In this document: positions 56,308 to 63,871 of the stretch, piece by piece
Numbering within the stretch: the stretch's first letter is position 1
Layout of the letters: every line of letters starts with the position of its first letter
Source: Chloroflexota bacterium
GTDB taxonomy: Bacteria > Chloroflexota > Dehalococcoidia > Tepidiformales > Tepidiformaceae
DNA length: 64,000 nt
Direction of reading: 5' to 3'
Assembly: GCA_026710655.1 (NCBI GenBank)
Contig: JAPOQN010000005.1
Coordinates: 1-64,000, forward strand
The notes under the pieces: model-generated
What the model was told of the DNA's origin: nothing
What the model saw: the letters and a program-made list of their open reading frames with translations, nothing else
Database searches by the model: none
Made by a program: the position numbers and the translations under genes

Positions 56308-56721
56308 ATGAGTGCGAGGCGAAGGCCAACAGTAGGGGTCGCGATCGTGTTGCGGGACGACGCGGGGCGGGTGCTGCTGGGGAAGCGGGCGGTGGGCTGG
56401 GGAGCCGGGGAGTGGTGCATCCCCTGCGGTTCGCTGGAGTGGGGGGAGGACGTGCGCGCGGCGGCGGAGCGGGAACTGCTCGAAGAGACCGGGATCAGGG
56501 CGCGGGCGGGGAAGGTGGTGGCGGTGCACTCCAACTTCCACGACCCGGAGCGGCTGACCGTCGGGATCTGGTTCGCGGGCGAGGATGCCCAGGGAGAGCC
56601 GGTTCCCGCCGACGGGGAACTGAGCGAGATTGGCTATTTCGACCCGGCGGAACCGCCACCGCTCGCCTTCCCCACGGACGCGCTCGTGCTGGCGCAGCTC
56701 GCGGAGGAAGGGGCCGGTTAG
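56308..56721 (+). CDS. Nudix hydrolase
   Basis: A 137-residue Nudix enzyme with the intact box GSLEWGEDVRAAAERELLEETGI (residues 41-63): the metal glutamates in REL.EE are present, unlike the degenerate copy at 20.3 kb. Hydrolyses a nucleoside diphosphate linked to another group. GGGAGGGG precedes the ATG, and TAGGCT (56245-56250) is a possible -10 with a leader of about 50 bases. Its stop overlaps the convergent sodX stop in TTAG. Confidence 0.9.
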   Translation: MSARRRPTVGVAIVLRDDAGRVLLGKRAVGWGAGEWCIPCGSLEWGEDVRAAAERELLEETGIRARAGKVVAVHSNFHDPERLTVGIWFAGEDAQGEPVPADGELSEIGYFDPAEPPPLAFPTDALVLAQLAEEGAG

Positions 56722-57113
56722 CGGACGGGGCCGAAGCGGGCCGGGGGCCAGTAGCGCCAGAACACGCGCCCGGTGATGTCGCCGGGATGGACCGGGCCGA
56801 AGGTGCGGCTGTCGGTGCTCTGCTGGGAATTGTCGCCAAGGAGCACGACGCCATCCGCTCCGTCCGGGCCAGCGACGCGCTTGGCGATCATGCGGGAGGG
56901 TTCGCGCGGGTCGCTGGCGAGCACGACCTGGCCGGGGGCGGGGTCACGCCGCGTGTAGGCGCGGGTGTCGACGACGACGTAGTCGCCGGGGTTGAGGGCG
57001 GGGGTCATGCTCTCGCCGGAGATGGCGTAACGGGACAGGCGCCAGCGGGCGAGCGCGACAAGCGCCGCGCCCGCGGCGGCAATGGCGAGGGCGACCCGGG
57101 CCGGCGTTCGAGG
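56718..57113 (-). CDS. sodX: Ni-SOD maturation protease SodX (S26 family), start codon unclear
   Basis: Signal-peptidase-like protease expected to remove the Ni-SOD propeptide. Reading back in frame from the ATG at 57008 gives RYAISGESMTPALNPGDYVVV, with the catalytic Ser just before that Met. A membrane anchor (ARVALAIAAAGAALVALARW) precedes it. The lysine is in SRMIAKRVAG, and GDNSQQSTDSRTFGPV is typical. The ATG at 57008 would therefore give a dead enzyme. Upstream to the sodN stop (57114-57116), in the same frame, there is no ATG, GTG or TTG, only ATT and CTG. The start shown is the first codon after the sodN stop. Confidence 0.75.
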   Translation of the reverse strand, partial: PRTPARVALAIAAAGAALVALARWRLSRYAISGESMTPALNPGDYVVVDTRAYTRRDPAPGQVVLASDPREPSRMIAKRVAGPDGADGVVLLGDNSQQSTDSRTFGPVHPGDITGRVFWRYWPPARFGPVR

Positions 57114-57560
57114 CTAGCCGGCGGTGTAGAAGGGAACGTCGTCGCGGCTCTTGGAGGCCCAGAAGATGTTGTGAATCTCGCCGATGGTATCGACGAGGGC
57201 CTGGGCAGCGTCGACGTTCACCTCGACCTTGTTCTGGGAGCAGAGCTTGGCCGCGTTCCAGAAGGTGTCGTGGAGGCCGGGGTTGGCCTCGAGGTGGGGA
57301 GGCTTGAAGTAGTCGGTCCAGAGGATGAGCAGCTCCTGCTTGGCCACCTGGGCCTGCTCTTCCTTGATGGCGATGAAGCGGCTGCGGGTGTTCTCGGTGG
57401 CGACGTCGTGACTCTCGGGGAGGTCGACGAGCTTCTTGGCCATGGAGAGGACAGCCTCTGCGGCGATGCGCGCGGATGCGGGGTCGTAGACGCCGCAGGG
57501 GCCGTCGCAGTGGGCGGAGGCGGTATGGGAGGGGCGGAGGATGCGATCGAGCAGGCTCAT
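57114..57560 (-). CDS. sodN: Nickel superoxide dismutase SodN
   Basis: Removes superoxide with an N-terminal nickel hook. The 148-residue precursor has a 16-residue propeptide (ending TASA), then HCDGPCGVYDP: mature His1, Cys2 and Cys6 are the nickel ligands, matching the family HCDLPCG motif. The four-helix domain follows. AAAAGGAG lies before the ATG, and TATACT about 35 bases upstream is a strong -10. The sodX frame follows directly after the single TAG stop. Confidence 0.96.
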   Translation of the reverse strand: MSLLDRILRPSHTASAHCDGPCGVYDPASARIAAEAVLSMAKKLVDLPESHDVATENTRSRFIAIKEEQAQVAKQELLILWTDYFKPPHLEANPGLHDTFWNAAKLCSQNKVEVNVDAAQALVDTIGEIHNIFWASKSRDDVPFYTAG

Positions 57561-57594
57561 GGGAGCTCCTTTTGGGCAGTTGGTTCGGCGAGCG

Positions 57595-57600
57595 AGTATA
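57595..57600 (-). promoter_or_regulatory. -10 box of sodN
   Basis: TATACT on the minus strand; the leader is about 28 bases with a good Shine-Dalgarno. No clear -35, so an activator or another sigma factor could be involved. Confidence 0.6.
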
Positions 57601-57622
57601 GCGGGGCGGCGGGTTATCCGCG

Positions 57623-58552
57623 TTATGACAGCCCCTCGCTGAGGGTGGAGAGGCGGGCGGCCTCGGCGTCGCTGATGGCGAAGTCGATGGCGGCAGCGTT
57701 CTCGCGCGCCTGGCGGGCGTGGCGCGCGCCGGGGATGGGGAGGACGTTGTCCTGGCGGGCGAGCCAGTTGATGGCGACCTGGGCGGACGAGCGCCCATGC
57801 GTCTGGCCGATTTCGTCGAGCGCCTGCAGAAGCGGCTCGACACGCTCGGGGTGGCGGAAGGCGCCGCTGAAGCGGCGGAAGCCCCTCGGCTGCTGGCCAC
57901 CGGCGCGGTACTTCCCCGTGAGCACGCCGCTGGCAAGGGGGAAGTAGGCGATGAGGGTCACGTCGAGCTCGCGGCAGGCGTCAAGGACGCCGTTCTGTTC
58001 CGGCTTACGGTTGAGCAGGCTGTAGTTGACCTGGTTGGAGACGAGGGGTACGCCGCGCCGGGCAAGGGCGGCATGGGCGGCGCGCATCTGGCCGGCGCTG
58101 TAGTTGCTGACCCCGGCGTGCCGGATACGGCCCTGCTCGACGGCCTCGGCAAGGCGGTTCATGAGGCTGGGGATGCGGAGGAGGGTGAAGGGGAAGTGGA
58201 TCTGGTAGAGGTCGACGGACTCGCGCTGGAGGCGATGGAGGCTGGCCTCAAGGGCGCGGTGAAGCGAGCCGCTGGTGAGCCGCCAGGGGAGTGGCGCGAA
58301 CTTGGTCGCGACGAAAGCGGGGCCTTCGTCGTCGGCGAGGGCGCGGCCGAGGGCGCGCTCGGATGCGCCGGAGTTGTATATCTCGGCGGTGTCGAAGAGG
58401 TTCACGCCGGCAGAGAGGGCGCCCTCGACGGCATCGGCGGGGTTGGTGGCGTCGGGGGTGGTCCCGGCCTCGTCCTTCCAGGTGTTGGTGCCCACGCCGA
58501 GGGGGCGGAGGAGGAGGTCGGTTGGGCCGAGGGGCATGTCGGGGAGGGACAT
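57623..58552 (-). CDS. Aldo/keto reductase, second of a tandem pair
   Basis: A (beta/alpha)8 NADPH-dependent oxidoreductase of 309 residues. FDTAEIY supplies the catalytic Asp and Tyr, FVATKFAP the Lys, and YQIHFPF the His. IPGARHARQARENA is the cofactor-binding C-terminal motif. It is about 70 percent identical to the gene just upstream. Substrate unknown. TACACT lies 6 bases before its ATG, so it has its own leaderless promoter. Confidence 0.92.
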   Translation of the reverse strand: MSLPDMPLGPTDLLLRPLGVGTNTWKDEAGTTPDATNPADAVEGALSAGVNLFDTAEIYNSGASERALGRALADDEGPAFVATKFAPLPWRLTSGSLHRALEASLHRLQRESVDLYQIHFPFTLLRIPSLMNRLAEAVEQGRIRHAGVSNYSAGQMRAAHAALARRGVPLVSNQVNYSLLNRKPEQNGVLDACRELDVTLIAYFPLASGVLTGKYRAGGQQPRGFRRFSGAFRHPERVEPLLQALDEIGQTHGRSSAQVAINWLARQDNVLPIPGARHARQARENAAAIDFAISDAEAARLSTLSEGLS

Positions 58553-58558
58553 GGGGTG

Positions 58559-58564
58559 AGTGTA
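58559..58564 (-). promoter_or_regulatory. -10 box of the downstream aldo/keto reductase (leaderless)
   Basis: TACACT on the minus strand, 6 bases, ATG at 58552, within the conserved block CCCTACACTC. Confidence 0.55.
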
Positions 58565-58587
58565 GGGGGCGGCCAGGATTTTCGCGC

Positions 58588-59514
58588 CTAGGACAGCCCG
58601 TCGCTGAGCTCGGTGATGCGGGCGGCCTCGGCGTCGCTCATGGCGAAGTCGATGGCGGCGGCGTTCTCGCTGGCCTGACGGGCATGTCGGGCTCCCGGTA
58701 TGGGGAGGACGTTGTCCTGGCGGGCGAGCCAGTTGATGGCGACCTGGGCCTGTGTTCGGCCGTGAGCCTGACCGATCTCGGCGAGGGCCTGGAGCAGGGG
58801 TTCCATGTCCCCAGGGGCGGGGAAGGGAGCGGTACGCCGCCGGATCCAGTGGCGGGGGGGCGTGGCGCCGCCACGGTACTTGCCGGTGAGCATCCCACTG
58901 GCAAGGGGAAGGTAGGCGATGAGGGTCACGTTCAACTCGCGGCAGGCGTCGAGCACGCCGTTTCGTTCGGGGTCGCGGTGGAGGATGTTGTAGTGCACCT
59001 GGTTCGACACGAGGGGCACTCCGCGCTCGGCGAGGGCGGCATGCGCGGTGCGCATCTGCGCAGCGCTGTAGTTGCAGACACCGACGTTGCGCACCTTTCC
59101 GGCCTCAACAGCGTCGGCAAGGCGGTTCATGAGCGAGCGGATGCGGAGGATTCCGAAGGGGAAGTGGATCTGGTAGAGGTCGACCGTTTCGAGTTGAAGG
59201 CGACGCAGACTGGCGTCCAGGGCACGCGGAAGGGCGGCGCTTGTAATGCGAAGGGGGGCGAACTTGGTAGCCAGGATGGCCGGCGCCTCGCTGGCGGCAG
59301 AAACGCGGCCAAGCTCGCGCTCGGAGGCTCCGCGGAGGTACCCCTCGGCGGTATCGAACACGCTGATTCCGCCAGCGGTGGCAGCTTCGAAGGTGGCCGC
59401 GGGGTCAGTGGGAGTTGTGCCCTCGTCCGGGGGCTCGCCCCAGCGCATGGTGCCCACGCCGAGGGGGCGGAGGAGGAGGTCGGTGGGGCCGAGGGGCATA
59501 TCGGGCAGGGACAT
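58588..59514 (-). CDS. Aldo/keto reductase, first of a tandem pair
   Basis: A 308-residue aldo/keto reductase with Asp/Tyr in FDTAEGY, Lys in ILATKFAP, His in YQIHFPFG and the C-terminal IPGARHARQASENA. Paralogue of the neighbouring gene; differences concentrate in the loops that shape the substrate pocket. The reaction is unknown. TACACT at 59521-59526, 6 bases upstream, indicates a leaderless message. Confidence 0.92.
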   Translation of the reverse strand: MSLPDMPLGPTDLLLRPLGVGTMRWGEPPDEGTTPTDPAATFEAATAGGISVFDTAEGYLRGASERELGRVSAASEAPAILATKFAPLRITSAALPRALDASLRRLQLETVDLYQIHFPFGILRIRSLMNRLADAVEAGKVRNVGVCNYSAAQMRTAHAALAERGVPLVSNQVHYNILHRDPERNGVLDACRELNVTLIAYLPLASGMLTGKYRGGATPPRHWIRRRTAPFPAPGDMEPLLQALAEIGQAHGRTQAQVAINWLARQDNVLPIPGARHARQASENAAAIDFAMSDAEAARITELSDGLS

Positions 59515-59520
59515 GGCGGG

Positions 59521-59526
59521 AGTGTA
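59521..59526 (-). promoter_or_regulatory. -10 box of the upstream aldo/keto reductase (leaderless)
   Basis: TACACT on the minus strand, 6 bases, ATG at 59514. Same CCCTACACTC block as at 58.56 and 60.19 kb. Confidence 0.55.
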
Positions 59527-59556
59527 GGGGACGGCGAGGTTCAGGCCACCGGGCTG

Positions 59557-60117
59557 CTACCGCTTCGTCCGCGTCTTCCAAAGGCCCGCGTTGCGGCTCG
59601 GAACGAGAGTCCGTGCCGAATTCCAGGCGAGCCTGCGTCCGGAAGTCCGCAGGGGGTGGGCCAGAAACTGCGTCAGCGGCGCCTCGTACAGGAGGATGCC
59701 GCCCCGGTCGAGAACCCGCTCAATCTCGCTGATAGCCAATTGGGGGGTTGGGACGTGGTAGGCAGTACCGAAGTCGACCACGACGTCGAATGACCGGTCC
59801 GGGAAGGGCATGTCCTGCACATCGCCGAGGACGAGCTCGGCGCCGTTGCCCGTGCGCCCTTCCTGTTCCGCAGCCTGGGAGAGGAAGTCCGGGTCGTGGT
59901 CGATGCCGGTAAGCGTCGAGGGGTTGCAGAGGCCGGACAGTGCGGGGAAGGCAACCCCACCACCACAACCGACCACGAGCATCCGCTTGTCCGATGGCAG
60001 GCGGAGGAGCTTCACGGCCAGGGGAACTTCCAGCGAGCCGTGCACGGAGTTTCGCCATTGCACGTCGGGGAAAGCGCCGAGGGCTCTCTGCCTGGCCGAC
60101 CACGTAAAGCGAGGCAA
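59557..60117 (-). CDS. Class I SAM-dependent methyltransferase
   Basis: A UbiE-like methyltransferase core: MLVVGCGGGVAFPAL (motif I), TLTGIDHDPDFL, LVLGDVQDMPFPDRSFDVVVDFG and RVLDRGGILLYEAP (motifs in parts). The C-terminus is short. The nominal start is a TTG without a Shine-Dalgarno. A properly promoted ATG lies at 60179 in another frame, separated by a single-base shift at a run of five G, so the native N-terminus may begin there. Acceptor unknown. Confidence 0.78.
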   Translation of the reverse strand: MPRFTWSARQRALGAFPDVQWRNSVHGSLEVPLAVKLLRLPSDKRMLVVGCGGGVAFPALSGLCNPSTLTGIDHDPDFLSQAAEQEGRTGNGAELVLGDVQDMPFPDRSFDVVVDFGTAYHVPTPQLAISEIERVLDRGGILLYEAPLTQFLAHPLRTSGRRLAWNSARTLVPSRNAGLWKTRTKR

Positions 60118-60122
60118 ACTTG

Positions 60123-60179
60123 CTACCCCCGCCAGTCCAGGCGGGGGTCGGCGGAGAGACGCGTGAGCGACAGGGGCAT
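60123..60179 (-). CDS. Short ORF, likely frameshifted N-terminus of the methyltransferase
   Basis: Eighteen codons, MPLSLTRLSADPRLDWRG, then TAG. A TACACT box lies exactly 6 bases before the ATG. One extra G in the GGGGG run (60126-60130) would fuse it in frame to VASLPRFTWSARQ of the methyltransferase. Either a base-call or real indel, a programmed -1 shift, or a leader peptide. Confidence 0.45.
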   Translation of the reverse strand: MPLSLTRLSADPRLDWRG

Positions 60180-60185
60180 GAAGAG

Positions 60186-60191
60186 AGTGTA
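60186..60191 (-). promoter_or_regulatory. -10 box of the methyltransferase unit (leaderless)
   Basis: TACACT on the minus strand, 6 bases, ATG at 60179. Third copy of the CCCTACACTC element in 1.6 kb. Confidence 0.5.
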
Positions 60192-60233
60192 GGGCAGAAG
60201 GCGCGGCGCACCATTACCGAGTCTTGCCGCTGC

Positions 60234-60262
60234 TTGCGGGCGGTGGGAGTCAAACCTAAGAT
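60234..60262 (+). promoter_or_regulatory. Promoter of the 60.3 kb ferredoxin
   Basis: TTGCGG (60234-60239), 17 bases, TAAGAT (60257-60262). Leader of about 27 bases with GGAGAGG before the ATG at 60297. Confidence 0.65.
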
Positions 60263-60296
60263 CATCCTCGCGCGGGCCACCTGCGGCGGAGAGGCG

Positions 60297-60812
60297 ATGT
60301 CCTACAGCATCATCGAGACGTGTATCGGCTGTACCGCCTGCACGAAGCGTTGCCCCACGAACGCGATCACCGGCTCGCGGAACGAATTGCACGTCATCGA
60401 CCCCACGCTCTGCATCGACTGCGGGGCGTGCGGTGTGGTCTGCCCGCCGGAGGCGATCCTCGACGCGGTGGGCGACGTGACGAAGTCGATCAAGAAGAAC
60501 GAGTGGCCGAAGGCGGTCGTGATCGAGGAAAAGTGCATCGGCTCGGGCTGCGAGTTGTGCATCAACATCTGCCCCTTCGATGCGCTGAGCCTGGAGCACA
60601 CGGCCCGCATCGACGACTTCTTCGGCGTGAGCACCGTCGATGAGAAGAAGTGCACGGGCTGCCGCCTGTGCGAGGACGTGTGCGGCTGGGACGCGGTCCA
60701 CATCTTCCCGCTGAAGGACGAGATCCTGAAGCCCCTGGAGGAGCTGACGGACCAGGAGATCGCCCTGATGAAGCAGGCGAAGACGGCCCAGGACGCGGTC
60801 AGCGTTACGTAG
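60297..60812 (+). CDS. Four-cluster 2x(2[4Fe-4S]) ferredoxin-type protein
   Basis: A 171-residue iron-sulfur protein with four cysteine motifs: CIGCTACTKRCP, CIDCGACGVVCPP, CIGSGCELCINICPF and CTGCRLCEDVCGW. Each can hold a [4Fe-4S] cluster, pairwise in two bacterial-ferredoxin domains. The third motif has one extra residue between its first cysteines. Probably an electron-transfer hub subunit for an oxidoreductase, but no partner gene is adjacent. ATG start with GGAGAGG at normal spacing. Confidence 0.93.
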   Translation: MSYSIIETCIGCTACTKRCPTNAITGSRNELHVIDPTLCIDCGACGVVCPPEAILDAVGDVTKSIKKNEWPKAVVIEEKCIGSGCELCINICPFDALSLEHTARIDDFFGVSTVDEKKCTGCRLCEDVCGWDAVHIFPLKDEILKPLEELTDQEIALMKQAKTAQDAVSVT

Positions 60813-60829
60813 GGCGCCCTCTGTCGAGC

Positions 60830-61114
60830 CTAGGCGTAGTGCTCGATCTTCCCCGCCAGATCGATATCGAGTTGCGTGACCCCACCGGCGTCGTGCGTGC
60901 TCAGGCGGATGTCAACGGTGCTGTAGACGATGGAGAGCTCGGGGTGGTGGTTCATCACCTCGGCGGCCATGGCGACGCGGTTGACGAAGCCCATGGCGGT
61001 GATGTGATCGTCGAGCTTGAAAGTCTTGCGGATGGCGTCGTCGCCGTCGGCGGACCAGCCGGAGAGACCGGCGAGAGCCTCGGCCACCTGGTCGGAGCTG
61101 AGTCGTTCTGGCAT
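60830..61114 (-). CDS. 4a-hydroxytetrahydrobiopterin dehydratase
   Basis: Pterin-4a-carbinolamine dehydratase (PCD/DCoH), 94 residues. The active-site block is FVNRVAMAAEVMNHHPELSIVYSTV: the motif [EDKH]-x3-H-[HN]-P-E is intact as EVMNHHPEL. Recycles oxidised pterin cofactor; also found with molybdopterin-linked roles. GGAGG precedes the ATG. A TACTAT -10 candidate is at 61171-61176 on the minus strand. Confidence 0.94.
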   Translation of the reverse strand: MPERLSSDQVAEALAGLSGWSADGDDAIRKTFKLDDHITAMGFVNRVAMAAEVMNHHPELSIVYSTVDIRLSTHDAGGVTQLDIDLAGKIEHYA

Positions 61115-61145
61115 CGCGGACCTCCTCGGGGTTGGGCAAGCGGTT

Positions 61146-61163
61146 CCGGCGCGTACGCGCCGG
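61146..61163. promoter_or_regulatory. Perfect 18-bp palindrome in a divergent promoter region
   Basis: CCGGCGCGTACGCGCCGG is fully self-complementary. It lies between the dehydratase and solute-binding protein starts, downstream of the dehydratase -10. A good candidate for a dimeric repressor site, or a hairpin in the leader RNA. Confidence 0.5.
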
Positions 61164-61182
61164 GCAGGCAAGGATAGTACGG

Positions 61183-62964
61183 ATGAAGCGGTCGAGGGGC
61201 AGGCGACGGTACAGCCGGCGGTGGTTCCTGGGAGCGCTGGGCGCTTCGGCGGGGGCGGCGGGGCTGGCCGCGATCGGGTGCGAGGAGCCGGACGACCCCC
61301 TGCCCGAGGACCCGACCTCCACACCCACCGAGGAGCCGGCGTACCCGACCTACGCGAGTACCCCCGCGCCGGATCCGACACGACCCGAGCAGTCGAGCCG
61401 TCACGGGGGCACGCTGCGCTTTGCGGCGGCGTTCGCGAGCGACGACTCGTTCGACCCGCACCGGACGACCTCTGCAGCGTTGCTGGGCCAGCAGGCGCTC
61501 GTCTACAGCCGCCTGCTGACCTACGACAGCCAGGCCGAGGGGAGGCTGGCGCCGGACCTCGCGATGGGCATGCCGGAGCAGCCGGATGAGCTGACGTACG
61601 TCTTCCAGGTAGACCCGGAAGCGCGCTGGCACGACGTGGCGCCGCTCAACGGGAGGTCGGTGACGGCGGAGGACATCCGGGGCAGCATCGAGCGACAACG
61701 GACAGGACGCGCGCAGGATTTCCCGCGCAAGGGGCGCTGGGACCCGATCGTGAGCGTGGAGGCGAGCGACGACCACACCGTGATCGCGCAGACGGACACG
61801 CCGTTCGCGGGCACGCTGGCGCGGTTCGCCTCGCCCGAGGGATTCGTAATCCCGCTGGAGCTCGAGGGCGAGCTGAGCCCCACCCTGCAGGTCGGGAGCG
61901 GACCGTTCCGCTGGATCGAGTGGTCGGAGGGCCTGTACGCGAGCGTGGCGCGGAACGACGACTGGTACGGGCCGGACGAGGGGCCGTTCCTGGACGGCAT
62001 CTCGACGGTGCCGCCACGCTCGATCGAGGAGCTGGAGGCGGACTTCCGCACGCGAGGGCTCGACGCCGTGGAGGCGGGCTTCCTGCAGGCGCAGGAGCTG
62101 AAGTCGCGGCTTCCCGACCTGCGCGAGGCGCGGACGGCGGTGGCGCGGTTCTACGGCATGCGGTTCCTCTCGGCGTTCCCTCCATACGACGACCCCCGGT
62201 TGCGGCGGGCGCTGACGGTCGCGCTCGACCGGCGGGAGATGCTGGAGCGCTTCTTCCACGGCAGCGGCACGCTGAACCCGTGGATCAGCGCGGCGGTGCG
62301 GCAGTGGTCGCTCCCGCAGGAGGAGCTCCAGCGCCAGCCGGGCTACCGGCCGGGATCGGGGGGCCGCCAGGTGGACGTACAGGAAGCCCGGAGCAGCCTG
62401 GAGTCGTACCTGGCCGATCAGGCGCCGGAGGGCGAGGAAGGGGCGGAGGGGGAAGTGGAGCTGCCGGAGCTCGAGCTGCTGGTCACGACAAACCTGGAGG
62501 AGAGCCTCGGCATGGGCGGACTCATCTCGGGGCAGCTGCGAGACACGCTGGGGCTGAACGTGAGGGTTCAACCGCTCAGCATCGATGAGCTGGCGCGACG
62601 GCTCAGTGCGGGCGAAGCGCCGTGGGCGGTGGGGGTCGACAACGGCTGGATCGAACTAGACGACTGGCTCCATCCCTACTTCCACAGCGCGGGGAGCGGG
62701 AACACGTTCGTGCTGCGGGACGAGGAGATGGATGCGCTCATCGACGAACAGCGCGCCGAGATGTCATCCGGACGACGGCAGGAGATCGCGTACGACGTCC
62801 AGCGCCGCCTGCTGGACCTGAACGTTGGGGCGAACTTCGTGAGCGAGGACGTGGTCACGTTGTTCTGGCCGTACGTCCAGCTCTTCCCGGTCGATGCGGG
62901 CGAGGCCTACCAGGATCGCTTCGCCGGGACGTGGATCGACCGGACGCACCCGACCTACCTGTAG
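61183..62964 (+). CDS. ABC transporter solute-binding lipoprotein (SBP family 5)
   Basis: Peptide/nickel-type binding protein of 593 residues. A twin-arginine-like signal (SRRWFLGALGASAG) runs into a lipobox LAAIGC (Cys33), then a Pro/Thr/Glu-rich linker. The SBP_5 domain starts GGTLRFAAAFASDDSFDPH and includes GSGPFRWIEW and DDPRLRRALTVALDRREML. Ligand unknown: peptides, opines or nickel are typical. No permease or ATPase gene is adjacent. AAGGA lies 8 bases before the ATG; an upstream in-frame start is less likely. Confidence 0.88.
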   Translation: MKRSRGRRRYSRRWFLGALGASAGAAGLAAIGCEEPDDPLPEDPTSTPTEEPAYPTYASTPAPDPTRPEQSSRHGGTLRFAAAFASDDSFDPHRTTSAALLGQQALVYSRLLTYDSQAEGRLAPDLAMGMPEQPDELTYVFQVDPEARWHDVAPLNGRSVTAEDIRGSIERQRTGRAQDFPRKGRWDPIVSVEASDDHTVIAQTDTPFAGTLARFASPEGFVIPLELEGELSPTLQVGSGPFRWIEWSEGLYASVARNDDWYGPDEGPFLDGISTVPPRSIEELEADFRTRGLDAVEAGFLQAQELKSRLPDLREARTAVARFYGMRFLSAFPPYDDPRLRRALTVALDRREMLERFFHGSGTLNPWISAAVRQWSLPQEELQRQPGYRPGSGGRQVDVQEARSSLESYLADQAPEGEEGAEGEVELPELELLVTTNLEESLGMGGLISGQLRDTLGLNVRVQPLSIDELARRLSAGEAPWAVGVDNGWIELDDWLHPYFHSAGSGNTFVLRDEEMDALIDEQRAEMSSGRRQEIAYDVQRRLLDLNVGANFVSEDVVTLFWPYVQLFPVDAGEAYQDRFAGTWIDRTHPTYL

Positions 62965-62990
62965 CGCTCCGCGGCGGCCTCGCGGGGAGG

Positions 62991-63782
62991 CTAGTCGTTG
63001 TAGTTGGGCTCGCGTTTCTCGCGGAAGGCGGCGACCGCCTCCTTGAACTCCGGGCCCTGGAGGAGGTCGCGCTGGAGGGGCCACTCGAACTCGAGCTGCT
63101 GCTCGATCGTGGCCGACTGGGAGTGCTGCAACATGCGCCGCGTGAAGGCGAGGGCCGTGGGGGGCTGGTTGGCGACCTGGGTGGCGAACTCGAGGGACTC
63201 CTCGACGAGCTGGTCGTGGGGGACGACGCGGGAGACGATGCCGAGCTGCAGGGCCTCTTCGGCATCGACGATGCGTCCGGTATAGAAGAGCTCGGTAGCG
63301 CGCTCGTGACCGACCATCCGCGGGAGGAAGTAGGAGAGGCCGAAGTCGGAGGCGAGGGCGCGCTTGATGAAGATGGTGCCGAAACGGGCGCGGTCGCTGG
63401 CGATGCGGATGTCGAAGGCGCTGCAGAGGCCGAAGCCGCCACCGACGGCGACACCGTTGACGGCGGCGATCATGGGCTTGCCGCTCTTGTAGATAGCGAG
63501 GATGGAGCGGCCCGGGCCCATCGTGTCCAGGCTCTGGGAGCGGCGCTGGGGGACGTCGCTGCTCTCCTGGCGCTGACCGGCAGCCTCGAGGTCGGCGCCG
63601 GCGCACCAGGCGCGACCTTCCCCGGTGACAACGATGGCGCCCACGCGGTCGTCCTTCGTGCCCTCCTCAAGGGCGGCCGCAAACTCGGGCATGAGCGTTC
63701 CGCCCATGGCGTTCATGCGCTCGGGGCGGTTGAAACGCATCAGCATCACGCGGTCGTGGCGCTCGACGATGACATCCGGCAT
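62991..63782 (-). CDS. Enoyl-CoA hydratase/isomerase family protein
   Basis: Crotonase-family protein of 263 residues. MRFNRPERMNAMG, GRAWCAGADL (oxyanion hole), NGVAVGGGFGLCSAFDIRIAS and a typical short C-terminal helix ending AAFREKREPNYND are the usual marks. It belongs to the ordinary short-crotonase group, unlike the two longer paralogues in this window. GGAGG precedes the ATG; TATCAT (63808-63813) is its -10 candidate. Divergent from the quinone reductase. Confidence 0.93.
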   Translation of the reverse strand: MPDVIVERHDRVMLMRFNRPERMNAMGGTLMPEFAAALEEGTKDDRVGAIVVTGEGRAWCAGADLEAAGQRQESSDVPQRRSQSLDTMGPGRSILAIYKSGKPMIAAVNGVAVGGGFGLCSAFDIRIASDRARFGTIFIKRALASDFGLSYFLPRMVGHERATELFYTGRIVDAEEALQLGIVSRVVPHDQLVEESLEFATQVANQPPTALAFTRRMLQHSQSATIEQQLEFEWPLQRDLLQGPEFKEAVAAFREKREPNYND

Positions 63783-63847
63783 GGGAATCCTCCGCAGGCC
63801 CCGAATGATACGCGGCCTCCGGTTACCGGCCCGATTCTCGGGTGGGG

Positions 63848-63853
63848 TAGGGT
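63848..63853 (+). promoter_or_regulatory. -10 box of the quinone reductase
   Basis: TAGGGT, 6 bases, then an in-frame TTG at 63860; the SD-preceded ATG is at 63872. The transcript would start within about 12 bases of that ATG. Confidence 0.4.
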
Positions 63854-63871
63854 TCGGTGTTGGGAGGCGTG

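Larger units (their letters stand above)
57623..59514 (-). repeat. Tandem duplication of an aldo/keto reductase gene
   Basis: Two paralogues, 58588-59514 and 57623-58552, have a 962-base period. The matching includes the first 18 codons (MSLPDMPLGPTDLLLRPLG) almost exactly and the TACACT promoter element. Confidence 0.85.

Noticed and set aside
56718-57008. sodX starting at the ATG at 57008
   Set aside because: It would exclude the catalytic serine and the membrane anchor that are encoded in frame just upstream.
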